A stretch of DNA of 64,000 nt from Chloroflexota bacterium (GCA_026707225.1 JAPOXG010000025.1:1-64000), one strand, 5' to 3'. Shown: positions 25,935 through 35,172, counted from the stretch's first letter. Notes: a model not told the origin generated them from the sequence alone. Numbers and translations: made by a program.

Positions 25935-28189
25935 GATCCGCTCCTTCGCTGAGTGATTGTCAGGATTGCCGTCGCCGCCATATAAGCAGTGGCGCCGAGC
26001 CAGAGCACAGCGTTGAAACCAGCCGTAATGGACAGCGCGACCGCCAAGACGGAGCCGACGACGGTCATCAAGCCGTTAATGCTCCAAGCCAGCGCCACTT
26101 GAGGCTTGTCCAGAGAGCCAATCATCTTCAGCGCTTGAGGAAAGGGCATACCCATGCAAAGCGCCAGCGGCAGCAGCGAGAGCGCGGCGATTATGGCGCG
26201 CGTCATCACAGTCTCGGCGATGAAATGAGCGCTAAGCGGCGACCAGAGCCAGCTCCAAATTATGGACAGTATCAAGACCGCGGCTGTTGCCATCTGCGGA
26301 CGACGCTCGATGAATTCATTTGAGAAGGCTTGACTCAAGCCGCTGCCGAGGCCGCCGCCAACCAGAAATATGACCAGCACAAGTGTTATCGCAAAAGTCG
26401 GGTGGCCCAAGAAGAGCCGAGTCTGCTGGATGGCGTAAATCTCCAGCGCGATGAATCCGATGCCCAGCATGCCGAAGAGCAAGGGATAGCCGCGTTGGAC
26501 CAGCGTTGAGGCGCGCCGCCACTGTGCCACAATTGCCAGCGCCACGACGGCGCCTGCCGCCGCAGCCAGCGCAATCGACGCTGCCAGGCTGGACGGAATG
26601 CCCTTTTCAAGCTGGAAGAAATAGGGTCGGTTATCGGTCGCAGCCGCAATGTTCGCCTCCGAATCCGCGATGATCTCGTCAAATGACAGAGCGCCACTGG
26701 CAACCGCATCGAGCGGCGGCTGGACCAAGACATGCGGCAGCAGCACGGGCTTGAAACCCACATCGCGGGCGATCGCGCCCAGCACGAGCGAATCGTTTTC
26801 GCTGAAGGCGCTTGCGCCAATCAGCAGCAGCGGCGCAGGCGGGCCGCTAACCCCATCGACGAAAGCCATCAGATGCTGCAGCGCCCGTCGGTCGTCCAAT
26901 CCCCGGCGGCGCATGGACGCGAGCGCGGTGGAAACGGCGCGCGTCAAGGTGATCTCGTCATAGAGCTTCAGGGCGATCTGCCCATCGGCGTTTAGATGAG
27001 CCAGATAATCGGAAAAAGCTTCTTCGGTGTAGATCGTGTTTTCCGATAGGGCGTAGCCGCCGCGTTCCGCCGCCAGCGTCACCACTTGCGACAAATATAT
27101 GAGGTCGTACTTCTCACGTGACCGCCGAAGCGCGCTGCGGCCATCATCGGCGATGACCGTCACCTCCGGTCGTCCGTAAAGCGCGCCATTGTAACCGCGC
27201 CAGGCGTCGACCAACTCCGTGCTGGCGGCATTGACTTCAACAGCGGTAATCTGCTTGGCGCCGCTCTGAAGCGCAAACCAGACATCCAGCCCGGCGCCGG
27301 GACCGATGATGAAGACACGCTCGGGCTGCTCAGTGGCAAACGGAAAGAAACCAATGTCGCCCAACAAATCGTTTCGCGCCGCTTCCGCCGGCATGACCGA
27401 CGCGGCGCCGCCATCGACATAGAGGCGCAGCGGACGCCCAGCGCCAGGGTCAAGCAGGTCGGTGCGGGCGAAGGCGTCCCAGCGCGTCCGCAAAATTCTA
27501 CCGCCTTCGCTCACGGCCGCGACAATCGGCTTTTCCGCCGCCAGCTTCGCAGCGTCTATCTCCATAAATGGCCTGCCGACATTGACGGCAAAGGCGGCGA
27601 CGCCGAAGCCGATGCAAATGACGGCGGCGAGCCGGTCTCGCTCTTTGGAGAAATACAGCCCGGCAAAGGAAAATCCAATTGCCGCCAGCAGGATCACGTC
27701 GACAGCGCCAAACCGGTTCATTAGCGGTATCGCCAATAGCGCGCCAAAGCCAGCGCCGACCAGATCGCTCATATACAAGATTCGACTGGCCGCCGCATGC
27801 TCGCTGAATAGCAGGGAGATGACCAATCCAAAACAAATATAAGGGAGCGCGAGCAGGATGAAGAGCAGGATCTGCATTTCGACCGGGCTGCCGTAAACGG
27901 CGAAGAGCAGCAGAAGAATAGTACAGACGGCCGCGGCGATGCTGCCAAGCGCAAGCCCGATCCGACGCGCCATTGCGGGACGCAGCGCCGTGGCGGCCGC
28001 GCCGATGCCGATGCCCAGAATCGCAACTGAAAGAATCAGAAATACATAGGGCGGGAAGAAAATGAGCGAGAAGAGACGGGTCAGCGCGATTTCGAGCAGC
28101 AGCGCGCTCGCCGACAGGATCGCCGTTCCCAGCAAGCGCGGCGCGGGCAGCTCGCCCAGGCTAGCGCCGAAGTTTGGGATCAAGCGCAT
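25931..28189 (-). CDS. Spermidine-synthase-like membrane protein
   Basis: Protein of 752 residues in three parts: about seven membrane helices (1-205), a Rossmann methyltransferase-like domain resembling spermidine synthase (FIIGPGAGLDVWFAL near 294, then AVEVN and VTVIADDGRSALRRS), and about seven further helices after residue 540. Such fused membrane polyamine-synthase-like proteins are widespread but poorly understood. The start overlaps the DppC-like gene by 29 bases and the end overlaps the peptidase by 4, so all are one operon. Transfer of an aminopropyl group to spermidine is not established for this architecture. Confidence 0.82.
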   Translation of the reverse strand: MRLIPNFGASLGELPAPRLLGTAILSASALLLEIALTRLFSLIFFPPYVFLILSVAILGIGIGAAATALRPAMARRIGLALGSIAAAVCTILLLLFAVYGSPVEMQILLFILLALPYICFGLVISLLFSEHAAASRILYMSDLVGAGFGALLAIPLMNRFGAVDVILLAAIGFSFAGLYFSKERDRLAAVICIGFGVAAFAVNVGRPFMEIDAAKLAAEKPIVAAVSEGGRILRTRWDAFARTDLLDPGAGRPLRLYVDGGAASVMPAEAARNDLLGDIGFFPFATEQPERVFIIGPGAGLDVWFALQSGAKQITAVEVNAASTELVDAWRGYNGALYGRPEVTVIADDGRSALRRSREKYDLIYLSQVVTLAAERGGYALSENTIYTEEAFSDYLAHLNADGQIALKLYDEITLTRAVSTALASMRRRGLDDRRALQHLMAFVDGVSGPPAPLLLIGASAFSENDSLVLGAIARDVGFKPVLLPHVLVQPPLDAVASGALSFDEIIADSEANIAAATDNRPYFFQLEKGIPSSLAASIALAAAAGAVVALAIVAQWRRASTLVQRGYPLLFGMLGIGFIALEIYAIQQTRLFLGHPTFAITLVLVIFLVGGGLGSGLSQAFSNEFIERRPQMATAAVLILSIIWSWLWSPLSAHFIAETVMTRAIIAALSLLPLALCMGMPFPQALKMIGSLDKPQVALAWSINGLMTVVGSVLAVALSITAGFNAVLWLGATAYMAATAILTITQRRSGS

Positions 28190-29063
28190 CTCTCAGCCCA
28201 TCGCCGAGGAAATTGAAGCCCATCACCGTGAAGAAGATCGCCAAGCCCGGGAATACGCCCATCCAGCCCGATTGCCGGAAGAAAGCCCGCCCCTCGGAGA
28301 GCATCCTCCCCCAACTCGGATCGGGCGGCTGCGTGCCGAAGCCGAAGAAACTCAGCGCCGCTTCAGCGAGGATCGCAAAGGCGAGGCTCAGCGTGATTTC
28401 CACAATGATCGGCGAAAGCACATTGGGCAGCACGTGAGTCAAGAGGATGCGGATATCGCCGGCGCCCATCGCCTTGGCCGCGATGATGAATTCTTCGTTG
28501 CGGATGCCGAGCACGGCGCCACGAGCGATGCGCGCGAAAATGGGGATGTAGACGATGCCAATCGCGATCATGGCGTTGCCAATGCCCTTGCCCAGCGCAG
28601 CCATGATGGCGATCGCCAGCAGGATCGGCGGGAAGGCGTAGAGCACATCCATCGCCCGCATGATGACCTCGTCGGTAACGCGGGTGCTGTAGCCCGCCAT
28701 CAAGCCGAGCCCGGTGCCGACGACTGTCGCCACGCTGACCGCAATGAAGCCAACCATCAGGGATACGCGCGCGCCTAGGATGATGCGCGAGAAAATATCG
28801 CGCCCGAAGTCGTCCGTGCCCATCCAATGCTCAAAAGACGGAGTGGCGAAGCGATCGGCGAAGTCCATCCCGTTGGGGTCGTAAGGCGTAATCGCCGGAC
28901 CAAATATGCCCATGACCACAACGACGAACAGCACCAGCGCCCCAAACATCGCCAGCCGATGACGCAGCAGGCGGCGAAAGGCGTCGCGCCAAAGCGTATT
29001 CGCCGGACCCAGTGGCGCGTCGGTAGCTTCCTTGCGAATGCTTATGAGCCCGGGGCTCTCCAC
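28161..29063 (-). CDS. Peptide ABC transporter permease (DppC/OppC type)
   Basis: Permease of 300 residues with an N-terminal membrane anchor, the HWMGTDDFGRDIFSR motif and five more helices. The EAA loop reads FIIAAKAMGAGDIRILL. The start is GTG, 15 bases after the DppB-like gene. It forms the inner-membrane channel with DppB for di- or oligopeptides. No DppD/DppF-like ATPase genes occur in the operon, so the system must use ATPases encoded elsewhere. Confidence 0.93.
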   Translation of the reverse strand: MESPGLISIRKEATDAPLGPANTLWRDAFRRLLRHRLAMFGALVLFVVVVMGIFGPAITPYDPNGMDFADRFATPSFEHWMGTDDFGRDIFSRIILGARVSLMVGFIAVSVATVVGTGLGLMAGYSTRVTDEVIMRAMDVLYAFPPILLAIAIMAALGKGIGNAMIAIGIVYIPIFARIARGAVLGIRNEEFIIAAKAMGAGDIRILLTHVLPNVLSPIIVEITLSLAFAILAEAALSFFGFGTQPPDPSWGRMLSEGRAFFRQSGWMGVFPGLAIFFTVMGFNFLGDGLRDALDPKLRR

Positions 29064-29078
29064 TACTGATTCTTTCTT

Positions 29079-30026
29079 CTAAGCGTATTCGATCCGCGGA
29101 TCAAGCAGAAAATACAGGAGATCGACAAATAAGTTGACCATGGTGACCATGATCGCGATGACCAAGACGGTACCCTGCAAGAGCGGATAATCACGCTCCT
29201 CCACGGCGTTGAAAGCCAGCCGCCCCAGCCCAGGCCAAGAAAAGACCACCTCGACAATGACGATGCCGCTGAACAGCGCGGTGATCTGCAAGCCAATGAT
29301 GGTGACGATATTGATGAGGGCGTTGCGCAAGGCGTGGCGCATAATCACGGTGCGTTCCGTCAGCCCCTTGGCGCGCGCCGTCTGCACATAGTTGGCATTG
29401 AGCACATCCAGCATGGCGCTGCGGATGAAGCGCGTCTGGATGGATGCGCTGACGAAACCGGCGGTGAAGGCCGGCAATATAATATGCGCCAGCCAGTCGC
29501 CCGCGTCCTCCCAAATCGGCGTATAACCGCTGGGCGGCAGCAAATCCAGATTCAGCGAGAAAACAATGATCAGCAAGATTCCCATCCAAAACGAAGGGAC
29601 AGACACCCCGATTTGACTGAAAATTGTCGCGATGATGTCGATGGCGCTGCCCGGTTTCAGCGCCGAAATAATGCCGATGGGGAAGGCGATGACCAAACCG
29701 ATCACCAGTGAAACCATCGCCAGCTCAAATGAGGGACCAATCCTGCCGCGCAATTGCGGCGCGATATCCTGGCTATTGAGCAGGCTCTGCCCGAAATCGC
29801 CGCGCACCGCTTTGGAAAGCCAGACCAGATATTGCTCAAGAAACGGACGGTCCAGTCCAAGACGAGCGCGCAATCCCGCGACTGATTCCTCACTGGCGTA
29901 AGGACCGAGAATGACGCGCGCCGGATCGCCCGGGACGATCTGCATAATCATGAAGACGACAAAGGTTATGCCGAGCACCACCACCAATGCCAGAAGCAGT
30001 CGCTGAACGACGTATTGATAATTCAA
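29079..30026 (-). CDS. Peptide ABC transporter permease (DppB/OppB type)
   Basis: Permease of 315 residues with the family N-terminus (RLLLALVVVLGITFVVF), then PGDPAR and a C-terminal EAA loop VQTARAKGLTERTVIMRHAL. The apparent start is TTG at 30026 following a weak GGGGATAA site. It is preceded by a 91-base gap containing a hairpin (30077-30108). Partner of the DppC-type permease downstream and the binding protein upstream. Confidence 0.93.
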   Translation of the reverse strand: MNYQYVVQRLLLALVVVLGITFVVFMIMQIVPGDPARVILGPYASEESVAGLRARLGLDRPFLEQYLVWLSKAVRGDFGQSLLNSQDIAPQLRGRIGPSFELAMVSLVIGLVIAFPIGIISALKPGSAIDIIATIFSQIGVSVPSFWMGILLIIVFSLNLDLLPPSGYTPIWEDAGDWLAHIILPAFTAGFVSASIQTRFIRSAMLDVLNANYVQTARAKGLTERTVIMRHALRNALINIVTIIGLQITALFSGIVIVEVVFSWPGLGRLAFNAVEERDYPLLQGTVLVIAIMVTMVNLFVDLLYFLLDPRIEYA

Positions 30027-30076
30027 ATCGAGTTATCCCCAGGCGCCAGATGCGGATCGTCGGCGAGGAGGAATCG

Positions 30077-30108
30077 GGGCGCGAACCGAAAGTGCCCAAT
30101 CCGCGCCC
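30077..30108 (-). promoter_or_regulatory. Hairpin between peptide-binding protein and permease genes
   Basis: GGGCGCG (30077-30083) pairs with CGCGCCC (30102-30108) across an 18-base loop. No U-tract follows on the - strand, so this is more likely an mRNA-stabilising or attenuating hairpin than a full terminator. Confidence 0.4.
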
Positions 30109-30117
30109 GCGAAGCAG

Positions 30118-31638
30118 TTAGCCTTCGAGATAGGTGTGCATGTAGATATTGTTGTTGTCCGAGCGCAAAACATAGCCCTGAACGCTTAGGCTCATCGCGC
30201 GCGTGAAGGCTGGATTGTAGAAGTAGACATAGGGCACGGCATCCACCAGGATCTGGTTCGCCTGTTCGTAGATGGCGTAGCGCTCGTCGAAGCCGGATAC
30301 CTGCCGCCCTTGCTCGACCAGCGCGTCGAACTCCGGATCGCTGTAGCCGGTGAAGTTGAAGACCTCATCGGTGCGATGCTGCAAGTAGAAGTAATGCTCA
30401 ACATCCACCAGACCATTCCAGCTGCAGATGTAGCCGTCGTAACGGAAATTGCCTTCCAGCTCAAGCCATTCCGCCCATTCCGGCGCGTTGATGGTGGTGG
30501 TGATGCCCACCGCCGCCAACTGCGCCTGCAAGACCTGCGCCTGGCGCACCGTATCCTCATAAGTCGAGGTGGGCATCAACTCCATCTCGAAACCATCAGC
30601 CAAGCCCGCTTCCGCCAGCAGCGCCCGCGCCTTGTCCGGGTCGTATGAGTAGGGCGCGTAGTCGAAGTACCAGGGGCTGCCGGTATCAATCGGACCGCCG
30701 TAGAGCGGCGTGCACAAGCCAAAGTCGCCGGCGGCGCAGAGATCGTCGCGGTTGATGGCGTAGGCGATCGCCTGGCGAACGCGGGCGTCGTCAAAGGGCT
30801 CGCGCGTCAAGTTCAAGCCGATGTATTTGTAGGCAAGCGCTGGCGACACGAGTACATTCACCTCAGGATTGTCTTGAAGAGCCTGCACTGCCTGTCGCGC
30901 GACGCTGGTAATCAAGTCCACCTCGCCCCCGAGCAAAGCCGCTTCGCGCGCCGCGTCTTCCTGGATGACGGTAATCTCGACCGCGTCAAGCAAGGGCAAG
31001 CCCTCTTGCCAGTAATTCTCATTCTTGACCAGACGCATGCTGATCGTGCCATCGAGGTCTTCGACAGTAAACGGACCAGTGCCAATAGGCGCCACGATAA
31101 CGCCGTTTTCATCCACGCTGTCCGGATGGACGACGGCGGTGGAGCGGGCGGACAGGAGAATCGGCAGAATCGCATTCGGCGCCGGCGTGGTGACACTCAC
31201 CGTGTGGCTGTCGACCGCCTCCCAAACAGCGTCGGGACCGCCAACGGAAGCGACGCGCCCGGAGCCGGTTTCGGGATTGATAATGCGGTTCATCGAGAAA
31301 ACGACGTGTTCCGATGTCATGGCTTCGCCGTTGGAGAAGTGAACGCCGTCGCGCAGATTGAAGGTCCAGGTCCGGCCATCGTCCGATTGCGACCAATCAG
31401 TCGCCAGAAGCGGTGTCAACTCGATGTTGTCATTGTTGGTCGTGAGCGATTCGACGACGTTAGCCAATACATGAAAGCTGGATACCGTGCTGGCGACATG
31501 CGGATCCAAGCCCGTCCACTCGGCGTCGTGGGCGGAACGCAGCACCTGCTCGGACATTTGCGCCGAGGTCGACAGGCTGATGCCAATCACGACCGTGATA
31601 AGCAATACAAGCGGCAGGACCAGTTTAAGTCTAGTCAT
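30118..31638 (-). CDS. Peptide ABC transporter substrate-binding protein (family 5)
   Basis: Extracellular solute-binding protein of 506 residues of the DppA/OppA family. A signal peptide covers residues 1-27, ending STSAQ, with no lipobox Cys. The family signature around GRTWTFNLRDGVHFSNGE (about residues 88-105) is clear, as is the late AIAYAINRDDLC. The ATG follows an AAAGGT site. It heads a five-gene operon of binding protein, two permeases, a membrane spermidine-synthase-like protein and an S9 peptidase. Ligand probably short peptides, but this family also binds nickel, opines and sugars. Confidence 0.92.
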   Translation of the reverse strand: MTRLKLVLPLVLLITVVIGISLSTSAQMSEQVLRSAHDAEWTGLDPHVASTVSSFHVLANVVESLTTNNDNIELTPLLATDWSQSDDGRTWTFNLRDGVHFSNGEAMTSEHVVFSMNRIINPETGSGRVASVGGPDAVWEAVDSHTVSVTTPAPNAILPILLSARSTAVVHPDSVDENGVIVAPIGTGPFTVEDLDGTISMRLVKNENYWQEGLPLLDAVEITVIQEDAAREAALLGGEVDLITSVARQAVQALQDNPEVNVLVSPALAYKYIGLNLTREPFDDARVRQAIAYAINRDDLCAAGDFGLCTPLYGGPIDTGSPWYFDYAPYSYDPDKARALLAEAGLADGFEMELMPTSTYEDTVRQAQVLQAQLAAVGITTTINAPEWAEWLELEGNFRYDGYICSWNGLVDVEHYFYLQHRTDEVFNFTGYSDPEFDALVEQGRQVSGFDERYAIYEQANQILVDAVPYVYFYNPAFTRAMSLSVQGYVLRSDNNNIYMHTYLEG

Positions 31639-31815
31639 CTGGATTTACCTTTCTTTGCCAATTGGACGATGACATTATGTGGTCAAACTTAGACACGACG
31701 AAAGTTTCGCTGGCGCCCCCATTCTAACTAGCGTATTTTGACGCAATTCGCCGCGGATGACTGACGCGCAAGCGCAGCAAAAGGCGGAAGCGCATGGTCC
31801 GGTCGACGTCTGGAG

Positions 31816-31844
31816 AATATACTATGCGCGCTATGCCCTGTCAA
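31816..31844 (-). promoter_or_regulatory. Strong sigma70-type promoter for the peptide operon
   Basis: On the - strand, TTGACA (31839-31844), a 17-base spacer and TATATT (31816-31821). The leader to the binding-protein start would be about 170 bases. It diverges from the + strand promoters at 31930 and 32099 in the same 543-base gap. Confidence 0.65.
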
Positions 31845-31929
31845 ATTGGCGTGGATCGCGTCGAGCGCCCGTCTCAGCAGGCGATATTCGCTGCTGCCTG
31901 CGGTTGAATGCGCCAATATGCGCCATTGC

Positions 31930-31958
31930 TTGACACAAGGTAACGAACCAGTTAATCT
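31930..31958 (+). promoter_or_regulatory. Sigma70-type promoter for the liv operon (distal)
   Basis: TTGACA (31930-31935), a 17-base spacer and TAATCT (31953-31958) lie about 220 bases before the livK-like start. Only 85 bases separate its -35 box from that of the divergent promoter, so a shared regulator could act here. Confidence 0.55.
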
Positions 31959-32098
31959 TAGTTTGTGCTGGTCGCCAGTGTTTCGCCTCCGCGCCGATGA
32001 TCTGGGATGCTTGAAAGTAGGGCCTGTGTCAGCATTAGGTCATGTTCACGCATGCTGCCACAGTGTCAGCGTTCCTAAACCGGACCAGACGCATACTA

Positions 32099-32126
32099 TT
32101 GTACGCTGGCGGCGATCTAGTATTAC
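32099..32126 (+). promoter_or_regulatory. Possible proximal liv promoter
   Basis: TTGTAC (32099-32104), a 16-base spacer and TATTAC (32121-32126) are placed to start transcription about 50 bases before the livK-like gene. It is weaker than the distal candidate. Confidence 0.35.
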
Positions 32127-32181
32127 ACTGCGGTGAAATGCCGCGGTGACGCTTTGAATTTCAGTTATGGAGGAAAACGTC

Positions 32182-33519
32182 ATGAAACGGATTACTTTGC
32201 TCGTTAGCGTCGCAGCCCTTCTGGCGATGATCGCCATGCTGCCCTTGAGCGCAGTTCAAGCGGATGGCCATTGCGAGTTCGCCGAAGACAGCATCAAGAT
32301 TGGGGGGCTCGTTCCGCTCTCGGCGCCGGGCGCGGTCGCCGGCGGCGTCGCCATGTCCTGGGCGATCAACCGGGCGGCCGACGATATCAACGCGGCCTGC
32401 GGCGTTTCAATCGACAGCGTCAATTACGCGGTTGAGATCGTCATCGGCGACTCGGAAGGCAGCCCGGAACGCGGTCAAGCCGTGGTCGAGCGCTTTATCC
32501 TTGAAGATGAGGTTCAAGCCGTAACAGGCGTCTATCACAGCGCTGTCGGCTTGGCGACCATGGGCATGTTGGATGAGAACGGGATACCGACCGTCTTCTC
32601 AGAGCCCTGGAACGATAACGTCAGCGCCAACGGCATCATGGAATACGACGGCAGACCGCCGCGCAACGCCGATGGCGTCGATTATGTATTTCGCGTTTCG
32701 CCCGCCAGCTCAATGGTCGGTGGCGTCGTCGTCGACTGGCTGCTTGACCTGGGCGTCGGCAATGTCGTCATCATCGCGGAGAATACGGACTACGGTCAGC
32801 CGGCTGCAGCCGATGAACTGGCTCGATTTGAAGCGGCCGGCGCAACGGTAACGCAGATTAACGTTGAATTGGGCACGGAAGACTTCGTCCCCATCCTCAG
32901 CCGCATCCAGGCGCAAGCGGAGACGCCCGATGTCATCCGCGTGCTGGTGACCGGCGAAACATCCTACAACCTCACGCAGCAGATGGCGGAGCTGGGCATT
33001 GCCCCTTCCGACGACACGATCTGCGTCACCAACCAGGTCGCCTTCCAGTCCGAGCAGTATTGGCAAAACGTCCCCGATGGCAATTACTGCGCCTTCAATC
33101 GAGTCGGCATCATCCCAAGTCTCTTCAGCGATACGGCGGTTGAATTAAACGCCGCCTACTTTGAAGAGTTCGAGGATATCGTGCCTAGCTATGCGATGGC
33201 TTCCTACGACGCCGTTTGGATCATTGCGGATGGCATGGCGCGCGCCGGCTCCTCCAGTGATGGCGCGGCCATCGTCGCGGCGATCGAAACCACCGACCTT
33301 GACCTGTCTCAGGGGCGCTACTACTTCGAGTACGGCAATCACAATCCGGACCTGCCGCAAGGCACGCCCGCTTTCATGTGGCATCAATGGCCCGACCCGG
33401 TCGTCACGATGATGCAGTACTTCGAGCAGGGTCAAAGCTCACTCGACGCCGCTGTGATATTCCCGGAAGTTTATCAGACCCATGGTTCGGGCTACATCGC
33501 GCCGGGGACTTCTCCATAG
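32182..33519 (+). CDS. livK: Branched-chain amino acid type ABC substrate-binding protein
   Basis: Type I periplasmic-binding-fold protein of 445 residues. The signal peptide is residues 1-27, ending AVQA. It opens with the family pattern DSIKIGGLVPLSAPG and has the hinge-region EDEVQAVTGVYHSAVG. The ATG at 32182 has GGAGGA 7 bases before it; an earlier ATG at 32167 overlaps that ribosome site and is rejected. It heads a five-gene livKHMGF operon with complete ATPases. This family also imports amides, urea and aromatic acids, so leucine-type amino acids are only the default guess. The symbol is by family. Confidence 0.9.
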   Translation: MKRITLLVSVAALLAMIAMLPLSAVQADGHCEFAEDSIKIGGLVPLSAPGAVAGGVAMSWAINRAADDINAACGVSIDSVNYAVEIVIGDSEGSPERGQAVVERFILEDEVQAVTGVYHSAVGLATMGMLDENGIPTVFSEPWNDNVSANGIMEYDGRPPRNADGVDYVFRVSPASSMVGGVVVDWLLDLGVGNVVIIAENTDYGQPAAADELARFEAAGATVTQINVELGTEDFVPILSRIQAQAETPDVIRVLVTGETSYNLTQQMAELGIAPSDDTICVTNQVAFQSEQYWQNVPDGNYCAFNRVGIIPSLFSDTAVELNAAYFEEFEDIVPSYAMASYDAVWIIADGMARAGSSSDGAAIVAAIETTDLDLSQGRYYFEYGNHNPDLPQGTPAFMWHQWPDPVVTMMQYFEQGQSSLDAAVIFPEVYQTHGSGYIAPGTSP

Positions 33520-33573
33520 ACATAGCCGATCCTGATGGGACTCTGTAGACTCATCAAGATCCTACTGCCAGTT

Positions 33574-33594
33574 GGGTGGGCGCTTCGCCCACCC
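33574..33594 (+). promoter_or_regulatory. Perfect 9-bp hairpin between livK and livH
   Basis: GGGTGGGCG (33574-33582), loop CTT and CGCCCACCC (33586-33594) form a very stable hairpin, followed by a C/T-rich but not U-rich stretch. It may protect the livK message from 3' decay or lower permease expression. The motif also resembles dispersed GGTGGGCG repeats. Confidence 0.5.
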
Positions 33595-33622
33595 GCTGCC
33601 TTCATCCAAGGGGCAGATCTGG

Positions 33623-35170
33623 ATGGTCATTGAAGACACGCTGTTTATCCTTTGGCTCATGGTCGCCGGTCCGTTATGGGCAGCCGTTGGCCTTTTCGTT
33701 CTGCCTGGAATAAACCATGGGCGCGCTGAAGCAGATCAATTCTCCCCAACGACTTTGAAAATCGCGGGATTGATTGGCGGCTTTGCCCTGGGTCCCATTG
33801 GCGTAGGTCTCTTTTTCTTTGAGCCGGCGCTGATCCGGCGCACCAGCCTGACGCTCGGCGTCGTACTGACCGTTTTCATTTCATCGCAGGTGCTGGTTCG
33901 GGTCATTGATCCGAACTTTCCCTCGGCGCTCTGGCTGCTGCTTGCCGGTCCATTGTGGGCGGCGCTGGCGGCATATTTCATCCCACGCCATTACCGTGAT
34001 TTGGAAGCGGACGATCAAAACGCCCTGACCGCGGCCGCCTTAGGTGGATTTGCCATTGGTCCCCTGATTTTCGGCTTAATGTGGAAAACCACGCCAAAGA
34101 TCAATCGGGACTGGATGATCACCTTGGGCGCTTTGGGCGCCTGGCAGATTTATGCGCTCTTCGCCATCCAAAACCCGACCAACCCCTGCGTAGCGCTTCC
34201 CTTCGCCGCCACCTATTTGACCCAGCAGACGGCAAACGGCGTGGTCATCGGCTGCATCTATTCACTGATGGCGGTCGGCTTGACGCTGATTTATTCGGTG
34301 CAAGGCGTCGTCAGCTTCGCCCACGGCCAACTCTACATGGTTGGCGGCTATTTCTCCTTCTACTTTTTGGAGCACGCCAGCTATCACCTGAGCGAGCTTA
34401 CCGGCTCAGACATCAGCGTCAATCCGATTTGGGGCATACCGGTGGCCGCCTTCATCGTCTTCATCATGGGCGCGCTATTCGAGCGGGTATTTCTCAAGCC
34501 GATGCACGAAGGTTTGATCGAGCGCGTTTCCGAATACGCCATTTTGATCACATTTGGATTCGGATTCTTCCTCGAATACACCACGCTGGCGGTCGCCGGT
34601 CCTTTCCCGCAGAAAACGGACCGCTTCATCCAGATTCGCCGCTTCACCTTGGATCGATATCACTTTAATGACGAATTCTTCTTCGGCCCGATCCACATCA
34701 TTGGCGACCGCGCCTTCGCTATGGTCGTTGGCATTGTCTTGATTTTCGCGCTGCTGTATTTCCTGCAGCGTTCCTGGACCGGCCGCGCCTTGCGCGCCAC
34801 CAGCCAGGACAGGCAAGCGGCGGCCGTCACCGGCATCAACCCGACCAATATGAACACGCTGTCATTCGCCATGGGCTCGATGTTGGCGGCCATGTCTGGC
34901 GCGGCGCTGATACCAATCTTCAATTGGGTGCCCTGGGTCGGCGCGGAGATGGTGGGTCGGTCCTACGTGATTGTGGTTCTTGGCGGGCTGGGTTCGGTGC
35001 CTGGCGCGCTGGCGGGCGGCATCATCGTCGGCATTGTGGAAGCGCTGGGCGCGGGCTGCCATCCGGATCCCAGCCGCGGCGCCGCCTATAAGGAAGCCTT
35101 CGCCCTGGTGATATTCGCTCTCGTCTTGTTGCTCAAGCCGACCGGTCTCTTCGGCAGGGAGCAACATTGA
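33623..35170 (+). CDS. livH: Branched-chain amino acid ABC permease LivH with duplicated N-terminal membrane module
   Basis: Permease of 515 residues, about 200 longer than ordinary LivH. The LivH core starts near residue 200 (TANGVVIGCIYSLMAVGL, then VVSFAHGQLYMVGGY). Before it are two copies of a module of about 82 residues: residues 10-92 (WLMVAGPLWAAVGLFVLPG) and 103-183 (WLLLAGPLWAALAAYFIPR), each followed by a GGFA-x-GP segment and further hydrophobic helices. The ATG at 33623 has AAGGGG 9 bases upstream; codons before it lie in the hairpin region. The added module has no function I can name. Downstream LivM overlaps or abuts. Confidence 0.88.
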   Translation: MVIEDTLFILWLMVAGPLWAAVGLFVLPGINHGRAEADQFSPTTLKIAGLIGGFALGPIGVGLFFFEPALIRRTSLTLGVVLTVFISSQVLVRVIDPNFPSALWLLLAGPLWAALAAYFIPRHYRDLEADDQNALTAAALGGFAIGPLIFGLMWKTTPKINRDWMITLGALGAWQIYALFAIQNPTNPCVALPFAATYLTQQTANGVVIGCIYSLMAVGLTLIYSVQGVVSFAHGQLYMVGGYFSFYFLEHASYHLSELTGSDISVNPIWGIPVAAFIVFIMGALFERVFLKPMHEGLIERVSEYAILITFGFGFFLEYTTLAVAGPFPQKTDRFIQIRRFTLDRYHFNDEFFFGPIHIIGDRAFAMVVGIVLIFALLYFLQRSWTGRALRATSQDRQAAAVTGINPTNMNTLSFAMGSMLAAMSGAALIPIFNWVPWVGAEMVGRSYVIVVLGGLGSVPGALAGGIIVGIVEALGAGCHPDPSRGAAYKEAFALVIFALVLLLKPTGLFGREQH

Positions 35171-35172
35171 GC

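Noticed and set aside
31846..32136. 96-codon frame in the divergent promoter gap
   Set aside because: It overlaps both + strand promoter candidates, lacks a ribosome site and has no known motif.
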